Shown in pieces: positions 8,401 through 16,851 of a DNA stretch of 64,000 nt. Location: contig JBIQIY010000013.1 of assembly GCA_044507775.1 (NCBI GenBank), positions 1-64,000 on the forward strand, in the 5' to 3' direction. The notes below the pieces were generated by a model. That model was not told where the DNA came from. It searched no databases and saw nothing but the letters and a program-made list of their open reading frames with translations. The stretch's first letter is position 1, and each line of letters opens with the position of its first letter. The position numbers and the translations under genes were made by a program. The DNA comes from Chryseosolibacter sp044507775. Its GTDB lineage: Bacteria > Bacteroidota > Bacteroidia > Cytophagales > Cyclobacteriaceae.

Positions 8401-9270
8401 CTAAAGACCCGGATACTCCATTCGCGAATTCCGAATCAGCAATCGCGCATACCGCAGAAGAAGCGGTACCCGGAGTAACTTAAGGCATACACGCATCTCA
8501 TACCGTATTCGTCGGGCGAGCGCCTTTTGCTCACCACGCGTTCGATTCAGCGCCAATATTTTTTCACAGACGCGATAGGTGGAATCCAGCTGGCGGCTGA
8601 AGAAGGAGAACTGTTTTTGAGACATCGAGTCCCTGACTACCCTTTTTCGGATGAGCACATCGGGAGTGTAGTGATACAACCAACGCCGGGATGAGCGGAT
8701 CCAGAAATCAAAATCCTCGTAGGCCAGCGTTTCATCGTAACCCTCCAGTTCGCGAATTACTTCCATCCGAAAAATCATCGCAGGGGAACAAATAAAAAAA
8801 CGCTCGATTAGCGACGCATAGATATCACCTTGTGGAATGGTTGAATGTGGAAACCGGTCCGAGTGGCGGTAGAGGATGTTTCCATCTTCCGCAGTCCAGT
8901 ATGCATCGCAAAAATCGACACCGTAGTCCGGGCCGGCCTCCGTCAGCGCCCGCACACCTTCCGCAACCCGGTCAGGCATCAGCACATCATCCGCAGCGAG
9001 ATCAATTACAAAGTCCCCCTCCGCGTGCCGCAGCGCATAGTTGAATGCACGACAATTGCCGGAATTCTGCGACAGCGGGAAGAACCGCACCTGCGGGAAA
9101 TTTTCCAGGCAATGCCGGATCACCTCCACGCTCTCATCGGTGCTGGCATCATCGACAACCAGGAGCTGGACATGGGGATGAGATTGAGCGATAACTGATT
9201 CGATAGCCTCCCGGACAAACCGCGCCTGGTTATAACAGATACAGATGACGGTAACCTTCGGTTTGACCAT
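8401..9270 (-). CDS. Glycosyltransferase family 2
   Basis: A 289-residue GT-A fold transferase. The N-terminus VTVICICYNQARFVREAIES, the VVDDASTD motif near residue 40 and DLAADDVLMPDRV near residue 95 (DxD-type metal site) place it in GT2. It has no membrane segment, so it is probably a cytoplasmic or peripheral enzyme of surface polysaccharide synthesis. Its start codon overlaps the stop of the upstream GNAT gene as TGATG, which suggests translational coupling. Sugar specificity cannot be predicted. Confidence 0.9.
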   Translation of the reverse strand: MVKPKVTVICICYNQARFVREAIESVIAQSHPHVQLLVVDDASTDESVEVIRHCLENFPQVRFFPLSQNSGNCRAFNYALRHAEGDFVIDLAADDVLMPDRVAEGVRALTEAGPDYGVDFCDAYWTAEDGNILYRHSDRFPHSTIPQGDIYASLIERFFICSPAMIFRMEVIRELEGYDETLAYEDFDFWIRSSRRWLYHYTPDVLIRKRVVRDSMSQKQFSFFSRQLDSTYRVCEKILALNRTRGEQKALARRIRYEMRVCLKLLRVPLLLRYARLLIRNSRMEYPGL

Positions 9271-10211
9271 CAGCCTGTCCGTTTATGAAATGAAAACTTC
9301 GATGCTGTTACTCCGCCAATGCGCAACTTAAAGTCAAGAAGCGAAAAGTTGGGCCTTCCGTCCAGGGCGGACGTACCAAGATCAAGCAAGTCTATACCAT
9401 TTTCAGCACAATGGTCGTAGGCTCCCTGCATCAGCAACAAGCCCGGACTCAATTGGTCGTAAGCCTTGTCGTGATTGACCAGGAAATTGTAGAGAATGCG
9501 TTGGTGGACACAGACTGATACAGAACCTGCGATTATCTTCTCCCCTTCCGTCACTACCAAGAGAAGATAGTCATCGGGAAACTGCCGGATGGTTTGCTGA
9601 AACTGTTCCTTCGTGATCGACAGAGGATATCCTTTTGCTGCATGCCACATCTCGATGAAATGGAAAAGTTGCATTTGCTCGCCCGACGGCAGTCTTCTCA
9701 CTTGCAGTTGCGCGCCAATAGCCTGCCGCAATCGCAGGCCCTCCGAGTGGCGGATGATGTCAGTAAATGGTTTTTGCGAGACCGGTATTATCGCGCTCAC
9801 TTCCGCATCCGCAACCGCATATCCGTGATTCACCAGTATCGTCTCAAGGAGTGAAATGTTTGCCGGACAGTAATCGCGCGGCGGATTCTTGATAAAGATT
9901 TCTTTTACTCCCCTGTGGATGAGCTGCCGATCAACATACGCAACAAAATCAAACAGCAGTCGAGGGCTAACCGCGGCAGAAAACTCAAACGATCCGAAGG
10001 GCGCACGCGCGGGGCTTATTGCACTTTCATTTTGCAGGAAAAAGTGAACGGCGGCTACGGATTTCCTGCGCTTGTGATGAAGCGCGTGGAAAGTCACGGG
10101 AGCCGTTGCACTTTGGAGAGCAAGAAATCCCGGGGTATTAAATACGGCCGGCTCGAAATCCAGCGAGAAACCGGAGGGCAGCGTGCCTTCGTGGAAGGAG
10201 TACGTTTCCAA
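9270..10211 (-). CDS. GNAT/FemAB-like N-acyltransferase
   Basis: A 313-residue protein with the bipartite acetyltransferase-like fold of the BioF2-like/FemAB group. The C-terminal half carries the recognisable pattern: RQAIGAQLQVRRLPS, an ITKEQFQQTI helix, IAGSVSVCVHQRILYNFLVN, and a final LLDLGTSALDGRPNFSLLDF. Such proteins attach acyl or aminoacyl groups to sugars or peptides. Start is TTG at 10211, immediately after an in-frame TGA; no ATG alternative exists before the conserved part. Coupling to the following glycosyltransferase suggests modification of the same surface glycan, which is inference. Confidence 0.78.
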   Translation of the reverse strand: METYSFHEGTLPSGFSLDFEPAVFNTPGFLALQSATAPVTFHALHHKRRKSVAAVHFFLQNESAISPARAPFGSFEFSAAVSPRLLFDFVAYVDRQLIHRGVKEIFIKNPPRDYCPANISLLETILVNHGYAVADAEVSAIIPVSQKPFTDIIRHSEGLRLRQAIGAQLQVRRLPSGEQMQLFHFIEMWHAAKGYPLSITKEQFQQTIRQFPDDYLLLVVTEGEKIIAGSVSVCVHQRILYNFLVNHDKAYDQLSPGLLLMQGAYDHCAENGIDLLDLGTSALDGRPNFSLLDFKLRIGGVTASKFSFHKRTG

Positions 10212-10267
10212 TCAATTTGTTTGAGGACAATTTAACCAGTTGAAGTAAAAGGGCAAAGTATCCTTGC

Positions 10268-10780
10268 CTATGACACCTTCGTTCGAACCTTGCTCCAGTT
10301 TTTGATCTGCCAGTAGACCCTGCCCGTTGTAAGATGATTTCCCGCGGTATCGTGAACCTTTACTTCGCACGGCACGACGACAGAATCCTGCGATTGTAGC
10401 GGACCATAAATATTTTCACTCAACCAGGAGTCCGACGCCGCAAACTCCGCCGTGGCATCCATCTTGCCCTGATAGTGGTATTCCATTTCCAGTTTCTGCA
10501 TAATAAGCCGGTACTTTTTTCCGTCGAGTTTTGTCACAAGCAGAAAACCCGTTGTGAACTCCGATAGCGTTGCGAGCGCGCACGCATGCAAACCGCGAAT
10601 ATGGTTGAAGTTTCGTTTTGAATACGGAATCAATGTCTTCAGGGAATGGTCACCAACCTCAATGACCCGGAACCCATGCGGTTTATTGAAGGGTACCATC
10701 CGGTTGACGGACCAGTTCAGTATGCCGAGATAGAACGGCGACCGTTTTGCTTTTTCAATAATCCTGGCGGGATCGATCAT
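10268..10780 (-). CDS. DUF4442 (hotdog-fold thioesterase-like) protein
   Basis: A 170-residue soluble protein with the arrangement of DUF4442, a branch of the hotdog thioesterase superfamily. It contains PYSKRNFNHIRGLHACALAT, in which the N-H..G helix is typical of acyl-CoA thioesterase relatives, followed by beta-strand segments. Substrate and catalytic competence are unknown. Transcribed leftwards, 56 bases upstream of the GNAT/GT2 pair. Confidence 0.75.
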   Translation of the reverse strand: MIDPARIIEKAKRSPFYLGILNWSVNRMVPFNKPHGFRVIEVGDHSLKTLIPYSKRNFNHIRGLHACALATLSEFTTGFLLVTKLDGKKYRLIMQKLEMEYHYQGKMDATAEFAASDSWLSENIYGPLQSQDSVVVPCEVKVHDTAGNHLTTGRVYWQIKNWSKVRTKVS

Positions 10781-10878
10781 AGTCGCAAAGGGATTTGAGT
10801 ATCAAGGTAGGAAATCGGGAAACAGGCTCCTATTATTCACTCCTCCTGTTTAATATTGTCGTATAACCTTTGAAAAAC

Positions 10879-12006
10879 ATGAAAAAGAAAATAGCGGTAT
10901 TAGGGGCCGGACTTGTCGGGAAAACGATCGCACTGGACCTGGCGAAAAACTGGGATGTAACTTCCCTCGATATCAACCCAGAAGCACTCAACGCCTTGCG
11001 TCCTCATGGAATCGAAGTTCTGGAAACCGATCTCGGCGACCTTGACAAGCTAAAAGAATCGCTTCAACCCTTTGATCTTGTTGTCGGCGCAGTCCCGGGA
11101 TTCATGGGTTTCCGCACAGTACGGACCGTCATAGAAGCGGGAAAGAACATGGTGGATATTTCATTTTTTCCGGAAGATCCCTTCGAACTGGATGCGCTTG
11201 CCCGCGAGAAAAATGTCACTGTTGTGATGGACTGTGGTGTGGCGCCCGGTATGGGCAACATCATTCTGGGCTACCATCATGCGAACATGAAAGTTGACTC
11301 ATACGAATGCCTCGTGGGAGGACTACCCGTTGTACGTGAATGGCCTTACGAGTACAAGGCGGTTTTTTCTCCGATCGATGTCATCGAGGAATATACCCGG
11401 CCCGCGCGCTATGTAGCGAACGGCGCCCTGATCATAAAAGAAGCGCTGTCCGATCCCGAACTCGTTCATTTTGAAGAAATCGGCACGCTGGAGTCCTGGA
11501 ACTCCGATGGCCTCCGGTCGCTGATCCGAACGATGCCCGATGTTCCCAACATGATAGAGAAGACCCTGCGGTATCCGGGCTGCATTGAATACCTGCGCGT
11601 ATTGCGCGAGTCGGGATTTTTCTCGTATGAGGCTGTCGAAGTTAACGGGGTTCCTATACGCCCAATTGACGTAACGGCCAAACTCTTGTTCCCGAAATGG
11701 AAACTTAAACCGGGAGAGCAGGAATTCACGGTCATGCGCATCCGCATCACGGGCAGTGAAAACGGCAAGAAAAAAAGTTACGAATACAGCGTGCTGGATC
11801 ATACGGACAAGTCCACCGGGACGTTGTCCATGGCGCGGACGACCGGCTATACCTGTACCGCAGCAGCCGACCTTGTCCTGACGGGGAAATTTTCGCGCAC
11901 CGGAATTTCTGCCCCGGAATTCCTGGGAGAAGACGCGGACAATTTTCGCAGCATCATGGAATACCTGAAGGCCCGAGGTGTTCATTACCGGGTGGTGGCA
12001 GAGTAA
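10879..12006 (+). CDS. Saccharopine dehydrogenase family protein
   Basis: A 375-residue oxidoreductase. The N-terminal Rossmann fold begins with IAVLGAGLVGKTIALDLA (GxGxxG), and the C-terminal saccharopine-dehydrogenase-type domain covers roughly 125-375 and includes MDCGVAPGMGNI. It belongs to the standalone group related to lysine-epsilon-oxidoreductases (LYS9-like C-domain). The precise substrate, whether saccharopine or another carboxy-amine, is not determinable. The ATG at 10879 is preferred over a TTG three codons earlier. It converges with the APC permease gene. Confidence 0.85.
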   Translation: MKKKIAVLGAGLVGKTIALDLAKNWDVTSLDINPEALNALRPHGIEVLETDLGDLDKLKESLQPFDLVVGAVPGFMGFRTVRTVIEAGKNMVDISFFPEDPFELDALAREKNVTVVMDCGVAPGMGNIILGYHHANMKVDSYECLVGGLPVVREWPYEYKAVFSPIDVIEEYTRPARYVANGALIIKEALSDPELVHFEEIGTLESWNSDGLRSLIRTMPDVPNMIEKTLRYPGCIEYLRVLRESGFFSYEAVEVNGVPIRPIDVTAKLLFPKWKLKPGEQEFTVMRIRITGSENGKKKSYEYSVLDHTDKSTGTLSMARTTGYTCTAAADLVLTGKFSRTGISAPEFLGEDADNFRSIMEYLKARGVHYRVVAE

Positions 12007-12031
12007 GGATCGAAGGCGAGACAGCGGCTAT

Positions 12032-13774
12032 CTACTGATTCCGTAGACGGCTCTTCCAATAGCCGTAACTGAAATAAATGGTCAGTCCGATCGTAAGCCA
12101 AACGAGGAAGTACACCCACGAGACGGCAGGAATTTCAACAAGCAGATACGAACAGAACAGCACACCCATGATCGGTATGAGGGAAAAATTCCGCGCGAAA
12201 GTGAGGACACTCAGGGTTGTTCCCAGCGCCAGGAAGATCAGATAGAGAATGGTTTCCAGATCCGCGCTGCCGACATTCGCCACGCTCGCGGATACCTTGT
12301 CGCGGAAGAAATACAGGTAAAGAAGGAAGAACGCAGGGACGATAAATTTTCCGTTGATATACGGAAGGCGAAATCTTCCCGGTTGCGATGCAGGAAGCGG
12401 ATCACCCCGTTGATCAACCGTTTGCCCCCTGTCGTCGCGCGCCGTCTTCGCCACACGCGGCAGCATCAATACCCCTCCCGATACGAGCACAAAAGCGAAA
12501 AGCGTCCCAATGCTTGTGAGATCCGTCATAAGCTCACTCGCCATGAACAGGGAAGGGATCGCCACAATGATACCTGTCATAATAGTAGAGAACCACGGCG
12601 TCTGATAACGCGGATGGATCTTTGCGAAGGCCTTGGGCAGCAGTCCGTCACGGCTCATGCTCATCCATATCCGCGGCTGTCCCAACTGAAACACGAGGAG
12701 TACACTTGTTGTGGCAACCACGGCGCTGATCGAGACGATGTAGCCGATCCACTTCTGGCCCACGCGGTCAAAGACAAATGCCAACGGGTCGGTTACACGC
12801 AATTCGGTGAAAGGAACCATTCCTGTCAGGACAAACGAGATCAGAATATAGAGCACCGTGCAGATCACCAGTGAATATATCATTCCCCGCGGCAGATCGC
12901 GCTGCGGGTTTCTGCACTCCTCAGCCGTGGTCGAAATTGCGTCGAATCCGATATAGGCATAAAAGACAGCGGAAACGCCTCGTAGCACACCTTCAAAACC
13001 GTTGGGCATGAAGGGGCTCCAGTTCGATGGCTCGACGTAGAAGAATCCGATTACGATAACAAACAGTATGACGACAATCTTAAAGATCACGAGAAAGTTG
13101 GTGGTCTTCTTGCTTTCTTTTATCCCCACGTAAGTAAGGACACTGATCAGCACCACGATGACAAACGCCGGCAGGTTCACAAAGATATGTTTACCCATAA
13201 TTATCGGGGCGGAGTGCCATGCCTCCTGAACGTATTTCAGGCTGGCACTGAGCGGCTGCCCCTGCGCGAGAGTTTTCTCGACCTCGGCGTAGGCAAGCTT
13301 GGCCGTACCCGGATCTGTCGTGAGCCAGCCTGGTAAGTGTAAGCCGAAACCTTCCAGCAGGTTGTTGAAATATCCGCTCCACGAAATTGCGACGACGATG
13401 TTTCCGATGGCATATTCGAGTATAAGGGCCCATCCGATGATCCAGGCCACCAGCTCGCCGAAGGAGACGTAAGCGTAGGTATAGGCGCTGCCGGCAATGG
13501 GCACCCGGCTGGCAAACTCCGCATAGCAAAGCGCGGAAAAGCCGCACGTGACGGCGGTAATGATAAACAGCAGCGATATTCCCGGGCCTCCGTTATAAGC
13601 AGCCGATCCGATGGTCGAAAATATCCCGGCGCCGACGACCGCTGCGATGCCCATGGATACCAGATCACGCACACCCAGCACCTTCTTTAACCCGCTTCGA
13701 TGGTCTTCGGACTCCTGGCTGACTTCCTGTAAGATTCTGGTTACGGACTTCTTTCGGAAAAGCGGGTTGGCCAT
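12032..13774 (-). CDS. APC-family amino acid permease (CAT-like)
   Basis: A ~580-residue inner-membrane transporter with about 12-14 hydrophobic segments. The first helix carries the APC signature (GIAAVVGAGIFSTIGSAA), followed by SFVLTGMVPF and the long consensus PRGMIYSLVICTVLYILIS. Similar to cationic amino acid transporters. Start is ATG 13774; an overlapping TTG one codon upstream is also open. It stands alone between two convergent/divergent neighbours. The substrate is probably an amino acid, with exact specificity unknown. Confidence 0.92.
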   Translation of the reverse strand: MANPLFRKKSVTRILQEVSQESEDHRSGLKKVLGVRDLVSMGIAAVVGAGIFSTIGSAAYNGGPGISLLFIITAVTCGFSALCYAEFASRVPIAGSAYTYAYVSFGELVAWIIGWALILEYAIGNIVVAISWSGYFNNLLEGFGLHLPGWLTTDPGTAKLAYAEVEKTLAQGQPLSASLKYVQEAWHSAPIIMGKHIFVNLPAFVIVVLISVLTYVGIKESKKTTNFLVIFKIVVILFVIVIGFFYVEPSNWSPFMPNGFEGVLRGVSAVFYAYIGFDAISTTAEECRNPQRDLPRGMIYSLVICTVLYILISFVLTGMVPFTELRVTDPLAFVFDRVGQKWIGYIVSISAVVATTSVLLVFQLGQPRIWMSMSRDGLLPKAFAKIHPRYQTPWFSTIMTGIIVAIPSLFMASELMTDLTSIGTLFAFVLVSGGVLMLPRVAKTARDDRGQTVDQRGDPLPASQPGRFRLPYINGKFIVPAFFLLYLYFFRDKVSASVANVGSADLETILYLIFLALGTTLSVLTFARNFSLIPIMGVLFCSYLLVEIPAVSWVYFLVWLTIGLTIYFSYGYWKSRLRNQ

Positions 13775-13929
13775 CAATTCGTCGGTTTAGGCAGCCAAAA
13801 TAAGAAAATTAAGCGCTTGAACGAACTTGGCCCCTAAGCGCGTGACAGTTCGGGATTTTTCCGCTATCTTATGGCACCTTTATCTGCCTCTAGGTAAATT
13901 TTTTGGGTACTTAAATTGTATTTTTTTTC

Positions 13930-14565
13930 ATGGACGTTGGACTTAACGATCATAAAGATCAGCTTCATGGCATCGACGAGCTGAGGATCAGCATCACTGC
14001 TGAGGAAATTAACAGTCTGCCGCTCAGGACATTCCCAGGGAAGACGCGCGTTATCAGCAGTGCCGATCAACTCGGCAAAATAGTTCTCGAAATCGAACAA
14101 CACGACATAGTAGGTTTTGATACCGAGACCCGGCCGAGTTTCAAGAAGGGACAGATCTTCCAGGTATCGCTGCTGCAACTGGCAATTCCCGACAAGGTGT
14201 TTCTCATCCGGTTGAATCACACCGGAGTAACCGACGAACTCGCAGGACTCTTTGCAAATGCCGGGATCATCAAAGCCGGGGTAGGGATCCGCGACGATAT
14301 CAAAGCCTTGCAGAAGTTAAAAATGTTTCACCCTGCAAGTTGTTACGATCTGTCTACCCTTGCGAAGCAAGCAGGACTTCAGGTCGAGAGCGTGAAGAAA
14401 CTGACAGCGCTCCTCCTGGGCTTCCGGATCTCAAAGAGCGCGCAAACCTCCAACTGGGAGGTGCCAACTTTCACACAAAAGCAAATCGAATACGCCGCGA
14501 CGGATGCGTGGGTGTGCCTGGAGTTGTTTCACAAGCTGAGGCCCAAGAACGAAACCATCCTATAA
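13930..14565 (+). CDS. 3'-5' exonuclease, RNase D-like (DEDD family)
   Basis: A 211-residue exonuclease domain protein. Exo I: VGFDTETRPSFKKG (D and E). Exo II: AGVGIRDDIKAL (D). Exo III: YAATDAWVCLEL (Y-x3-D). All four acidic metal ligands and the tyrosine are present, so it is a DEDDy exonuclease. Only the exonuclease domain is present; the HRDC domains of full-length RNase D are missing, as in many Bacteroidota homologues. It lies 34 bases ahead of the nudK-like gene on the same strand. Confidence 0.9.
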   Translation: MDVGLNDHKDQLHGIDELRISITAEEINSLPLRTFPGKTRVISSADQLGKIVLEIEQHDIVGFDTETRPSFKKGQIFQVSLLQLAIPDKVFLIRLNHTGVTDELAGLFANAGIIKAGVGIRDDIKALQKLKMFHPASCYDLSTLAKQAGLQVESVKKLTALLLGFRISKSAQTSNWEVPTFTQKQIEYAATDAWVCLELFHKLRPKNETIL

Positions 14566-14599
14566 CCAAATCGCACCACCACGCGATTGAAGCCGAACG

Positions 14600-15178
14600 A
14601 TGACACATGCCGTCAAGATTGTAGAGAAAAAACTTCTGTCCGATAACTGGTACAAGTTATACAAATACACATTCGACATCACCGATGGCAAGGGCGAGAC
14701 CCGTCGTCAGACACGGGAATCATACGACCGCGGCAATGGCGCTGTAATCCTCCTCTACAACAAGCCCAATAAAACCGTCCTCCTCACCCGGCAGTTCAGG
14801 CTTCCTACTTTTGTCAATGGCAATCCCGACGGTATGATGATCGAGGCATGCGCCGGCCTCCTCGACCAGGATAACCCCGAGGACTGCATCCGCCGGGAAA
14901 CGGAAGAAGAGACCGGTTACAGGATCGAACGCGTTCAAAAGATCTATGAAGCGTATATGTCACCGGGGTCTGTCACGGAAGTCCTGCACTTCTTTGTTGG
15001 CGAATATTCCAAAGAACAAAAGGTGAACGAAGGCGGAGGTGTCGATGATGAGCAGGAGAATATCGAAGTCCTGGAGCTGGCATTTGACAAGGCGTGGGAC
15101 ATGATCGGCGCCAGCGAAATTCGCGATGCGAAAACCATCATGCTCCTGCAGTACGCGAAGCTGAACTTTGAATGGTGA
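14600..15178 (+). CDS. nudK: NUDIX hydrolase, NudK-like GDP-mannose pyrophosphatase
   Basis: A 192-residue NUDIX enzyme. The NUDIX box (G-x5-E-x7-R-E-x2-E-E-x-G) is complete: GLLDQDNPEDCIRRETEEET followed by GY. The N-terminal strand pattern (MTHAVKIVEKKLLSDNW) and the RQFRLPTFVNGN segment are as in NudK, which hydrolyses GDP-mannose and also ADP-ribose-type sugars. The stop is 31 bases before a 50-bp repeat and the assembly gap. Function is inferred by family; ADP-ribose specificity is an alternative. Confidence 0.87.
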   Translation: MTHAVKIVEKKLLSDNWYKLYKYTFDITDGKGETRRQTRESYDRGNGAVILLYNKPNKTVLLTRQFRLPTFVNGNPDGMMIEACAGLLDQDNPEDCIRRETEEETGYRIERVQKIYEAYMSPGSVTEVLHFFVGEYSKEQKVNEGGGVDDEQENIEVLELAFDKAWDMIGASEIRDAKTIMLLQYAKLNFEW

Positions 15179-15209
15179 GCAAACTCTCTCCGCCGAGGGC
15201 CCGCAGATT

Positions 15210-15259
15210 GGTCAACATGGCGCGACGAGAACGCACTACCCGGGAAGAGCAGGCCGTCT
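15210..15259. repeat. 50-bp repeat, left copy, abutting assembly gap
   Basis: These 50 bases are repeated at 15360-15409 with one mismatch (CGGGAAGAGC here, CGCGAAGAGC there). The copy runs straight into the N gap. Confidence 0.95.
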
Positions 15260-15359
15260 NNNNNNNNNNNNNNNNNNNNNNNNNNNNNNNNNNNNNNNNN
15301 NNNNNNNNNNNNNNNNNNNNNNNNNNNNNNNNNNNNNNNNNNNNNNNNNNNNNNNNNNN
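15260..15359. other. Assembly gap of 100 Ns
   Basis: Exactly 100 undetermined bases, the conventional size for a scaffold gap of unknown length. Both sides end in the same 50-bp repeat, so the missing DNA is probably an array of that repeat. Confidence 0.98.
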
Positions 15360-15409
15360 GGTCAACATGGCGCGACGAGAACGCACTACCCGCGAAGAGC
15401 AGGCCGTCT
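15360..15409. repeat. 50-bp repeat, right copy
   Basis: Second copy of the 50-bp unit (see 15210-15259), in direct orientation. Open frames crossing this region are repeat read-through, not genes. Confidence 0.95.
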
Positions 15410-15546
15410 CACGTCTCACGATTCACGTCTGACGTCTCACGCACGTGCCTCCGCTCAACTTCCTGAAAGTCGTGACAGGTCGGCTTCATCCATTCACCAC
15501 TCACTACTCACCACTCACCACTCACCACTCCCGTCTCACGATTAAC
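15405..15546. repeat. Low-complexity word-repeat tract
   Basis: Two short arrays follow the 50-bp repeat. Bases ~15405-15441 repeat the word GTCTCACG/TTCACGTC with variations; bases ~15491-15530 repeat the 7-mer CACTCAC. A final CGTCTCACGATTAAC echoes the first array. The 490-base space between nudK and the LiaF-like gene therefore contains only repeats, the gap and a hairpin; no gene is supported. Confidence 0.8.
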
Positions 15547-15570
15547 GGCGGTGGGCTTTTTTCGCCGCCG
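15546..15570. terminator. Hairpin, possible terminator
   Basis: CGGCGG at 15546-15551 pairs with CCGCCG at 15565-15570 across a 13-base loop containing a T6 run. The T run lies in the loop instead of after the stem, so a classical Rho-independent terminator is uncertain. Confidence 0.3.
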
Positions 15571-15668
15571 CCATTCCGCCATTCACCTACTAGTCGCCCT
15601 CGCCTGCCTATCTGAAATGGCCTTGCAAGGCCTGAGGCCCGTATATTTGGGAAACAATCAGAAAAGAA

Positions 15669-16436
15669 ATGGAAACGGTTAACAAGAATACAGATGTCTC
15701 GGGTCAGCGACCGGTCAGGAAAGGTTGCGAAGCCAACCGCACAGGGAGGGTCCTCAGTGGTCTCTTTATCGTTGTGATCGGCGTTCTCCTGCTGGCTCGT
15801 CAGACCGGAGTGGATATTCCGCGGTGGATCTTCTCCTTCGAGGCCATACTGATCGCAGTGGGCTTGTACATCGGCATACGCCATTCCTTCCGCGGTATCG
15901 CGTGGGCGATTCCGATGGCGATCGGCGGATTCCTTCTCATCGACGACGTCTTCCCGCAATACGACATCGAAAACTTTACATGGCCACTACTCGTGATCGG
16001 ATTCGGGTTGTTCATCATGCTGCGGGCAGGAAAAAAAAATGACTGGAAAAAATGGGATCAACGCCACGCCTTTGAACAAAATACCGCGGAAGATTATCTC
16101 GACTCAACGGTTGTGTTCGGAGGCGCCAAGAAGAATATCATCTCCAAGAACTTCAAGGGCGGAGAAGTGGTGACCGTGTTTGGCGGAACAGAGATCAACC
16201 TTATGCAGGCGGACCTTCAGGGCTCAGTTGTTCTCGATTTAACCCAGGTTTTCGGCGGCACGAAGCTGATCGTCCCTCCCCACTGGAAGATCTGGTCGAA
16301 GGATATGGTTGCGGTCCTTGGCGGGATCGATGACAAGAGGCCGCTGATGGCAAATGCCGCGGCGGAAGACGCGAACAAAACGCTTATTCTCAAAGGCACG
16401 TGCATGCTGGGAGGCATTGAGATCAGAAGTTATTGA
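15669..16436 (+). CDS. LiaF-like membrane protein
   Basis: A 255-residue protein with four predicted membrane helices in residues ~25-125 (LiaI/LiaF-type transmembrane region, e.g. LSGLFIVVIGVLLLARQTG and WPLLVIGFGLFIMLRAG). A cytoplasmic C-terminal beta domain follows, with the repeated motif VFGG / VLGG (DSTVVFGGAKK, VTVFGGTEINL, TQVFGGTKLIV, VAVLGGIDDKRP), as in the LiaF cell-wall-active antibiotic response domain. In Bacillus LiaF inhibits the LiaS kinase. Here a LytS-type kinase and LytTR regulator follow on the same strand, so a sensory/inhibitory role is a reasonable inference. Confidence 0.82.
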   Translation: METVNKNTDVSGQRPVRKGCEANRTGRVLSGLFIVVIGVLLLARQTGVDIPRWIFSFEAILIAVGLYIGIRHSFRGIAWAIPMAIGGFLLIDDVFPQYDIENFTWPLLVIGFGLFIMLRAGKKNDWKKWDQRHAFEQNTAEDYLDSTVVFGGAKKNIISKNFKGGEVVTVFGGTEINLMQADLQGSVVLDLTQVFGGTKLIVPPHWKIWSKDMVAVLGGIDDKRPLMANAAAEDANKTLILKGTCMLGGIEIRSY

Positions 16437-16497
16437 GTCGCATTCACAACAGAATTTTGTATAGTCTCAGGCCTCTAAGGCAAAGAAATTTCACAGT

Positions 16498-16836
16498 ATG
16501 AACTGGTACATCTCAAAAATAGTGTTCAGAATTTCCGCTGAGAATACTCAGCACAAACCGCAATTCGACGAGCAACTCCGGTTAATCGCCGCGGATTCGG
16601 AGGGCGAGGCATTCCTCAAGGCGCGCATGATCGGTATCAGCGAAGAAGATTCTTTTCTCAACAACAGGAATAACACCGTGAAGTGGGAATTCATCAATGT
16701 ATCTGAAGTTATTGCACTGCGAACGCTCGAAGACGGAATGGAGATCTATTCGCAGATCCACGAAACGGATGAAGCGCGGTCTTATATTCATTGTGTCCAT
16801 CAGAAGGCGATATTTCTCAGAACGCATTCAAAATGA
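16498..16836 (+). CDS. DUF4288 domain-containing protein
   Basis: A 112-residue small soluble protein. The beginning (MNWYISKIVFRI...QFDEQLRLI) and the central FINVSEVIAL match the DUF4288 layout I know from Bacteroidota and cyanobacteria. No catalytic motif or signal peptide is visible. It lies between the LiaF-like gene and the sensor kinase, only 15 bases ahead of the latter, and may belong to the same operon. Function unknown. Confidence 0.8.
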   Translation: MNWYISKIVFRISAENTQHKPQFDEQLRLIAADSEGEAFLKARMIGISEEDSFLNNRNNTVKWEFINVSEVIALRTLEDGMEIYSQIHETDEARSYIHCVHQKAIFLRTHSK

Positions 16837-16851
16837 TCTAAAGCCCTTCAA

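Noticed and set aside
15138..15545. Open frames running through the N gap
   Set aside because: They consist of undetermined bases and repeats; no coding evidence.
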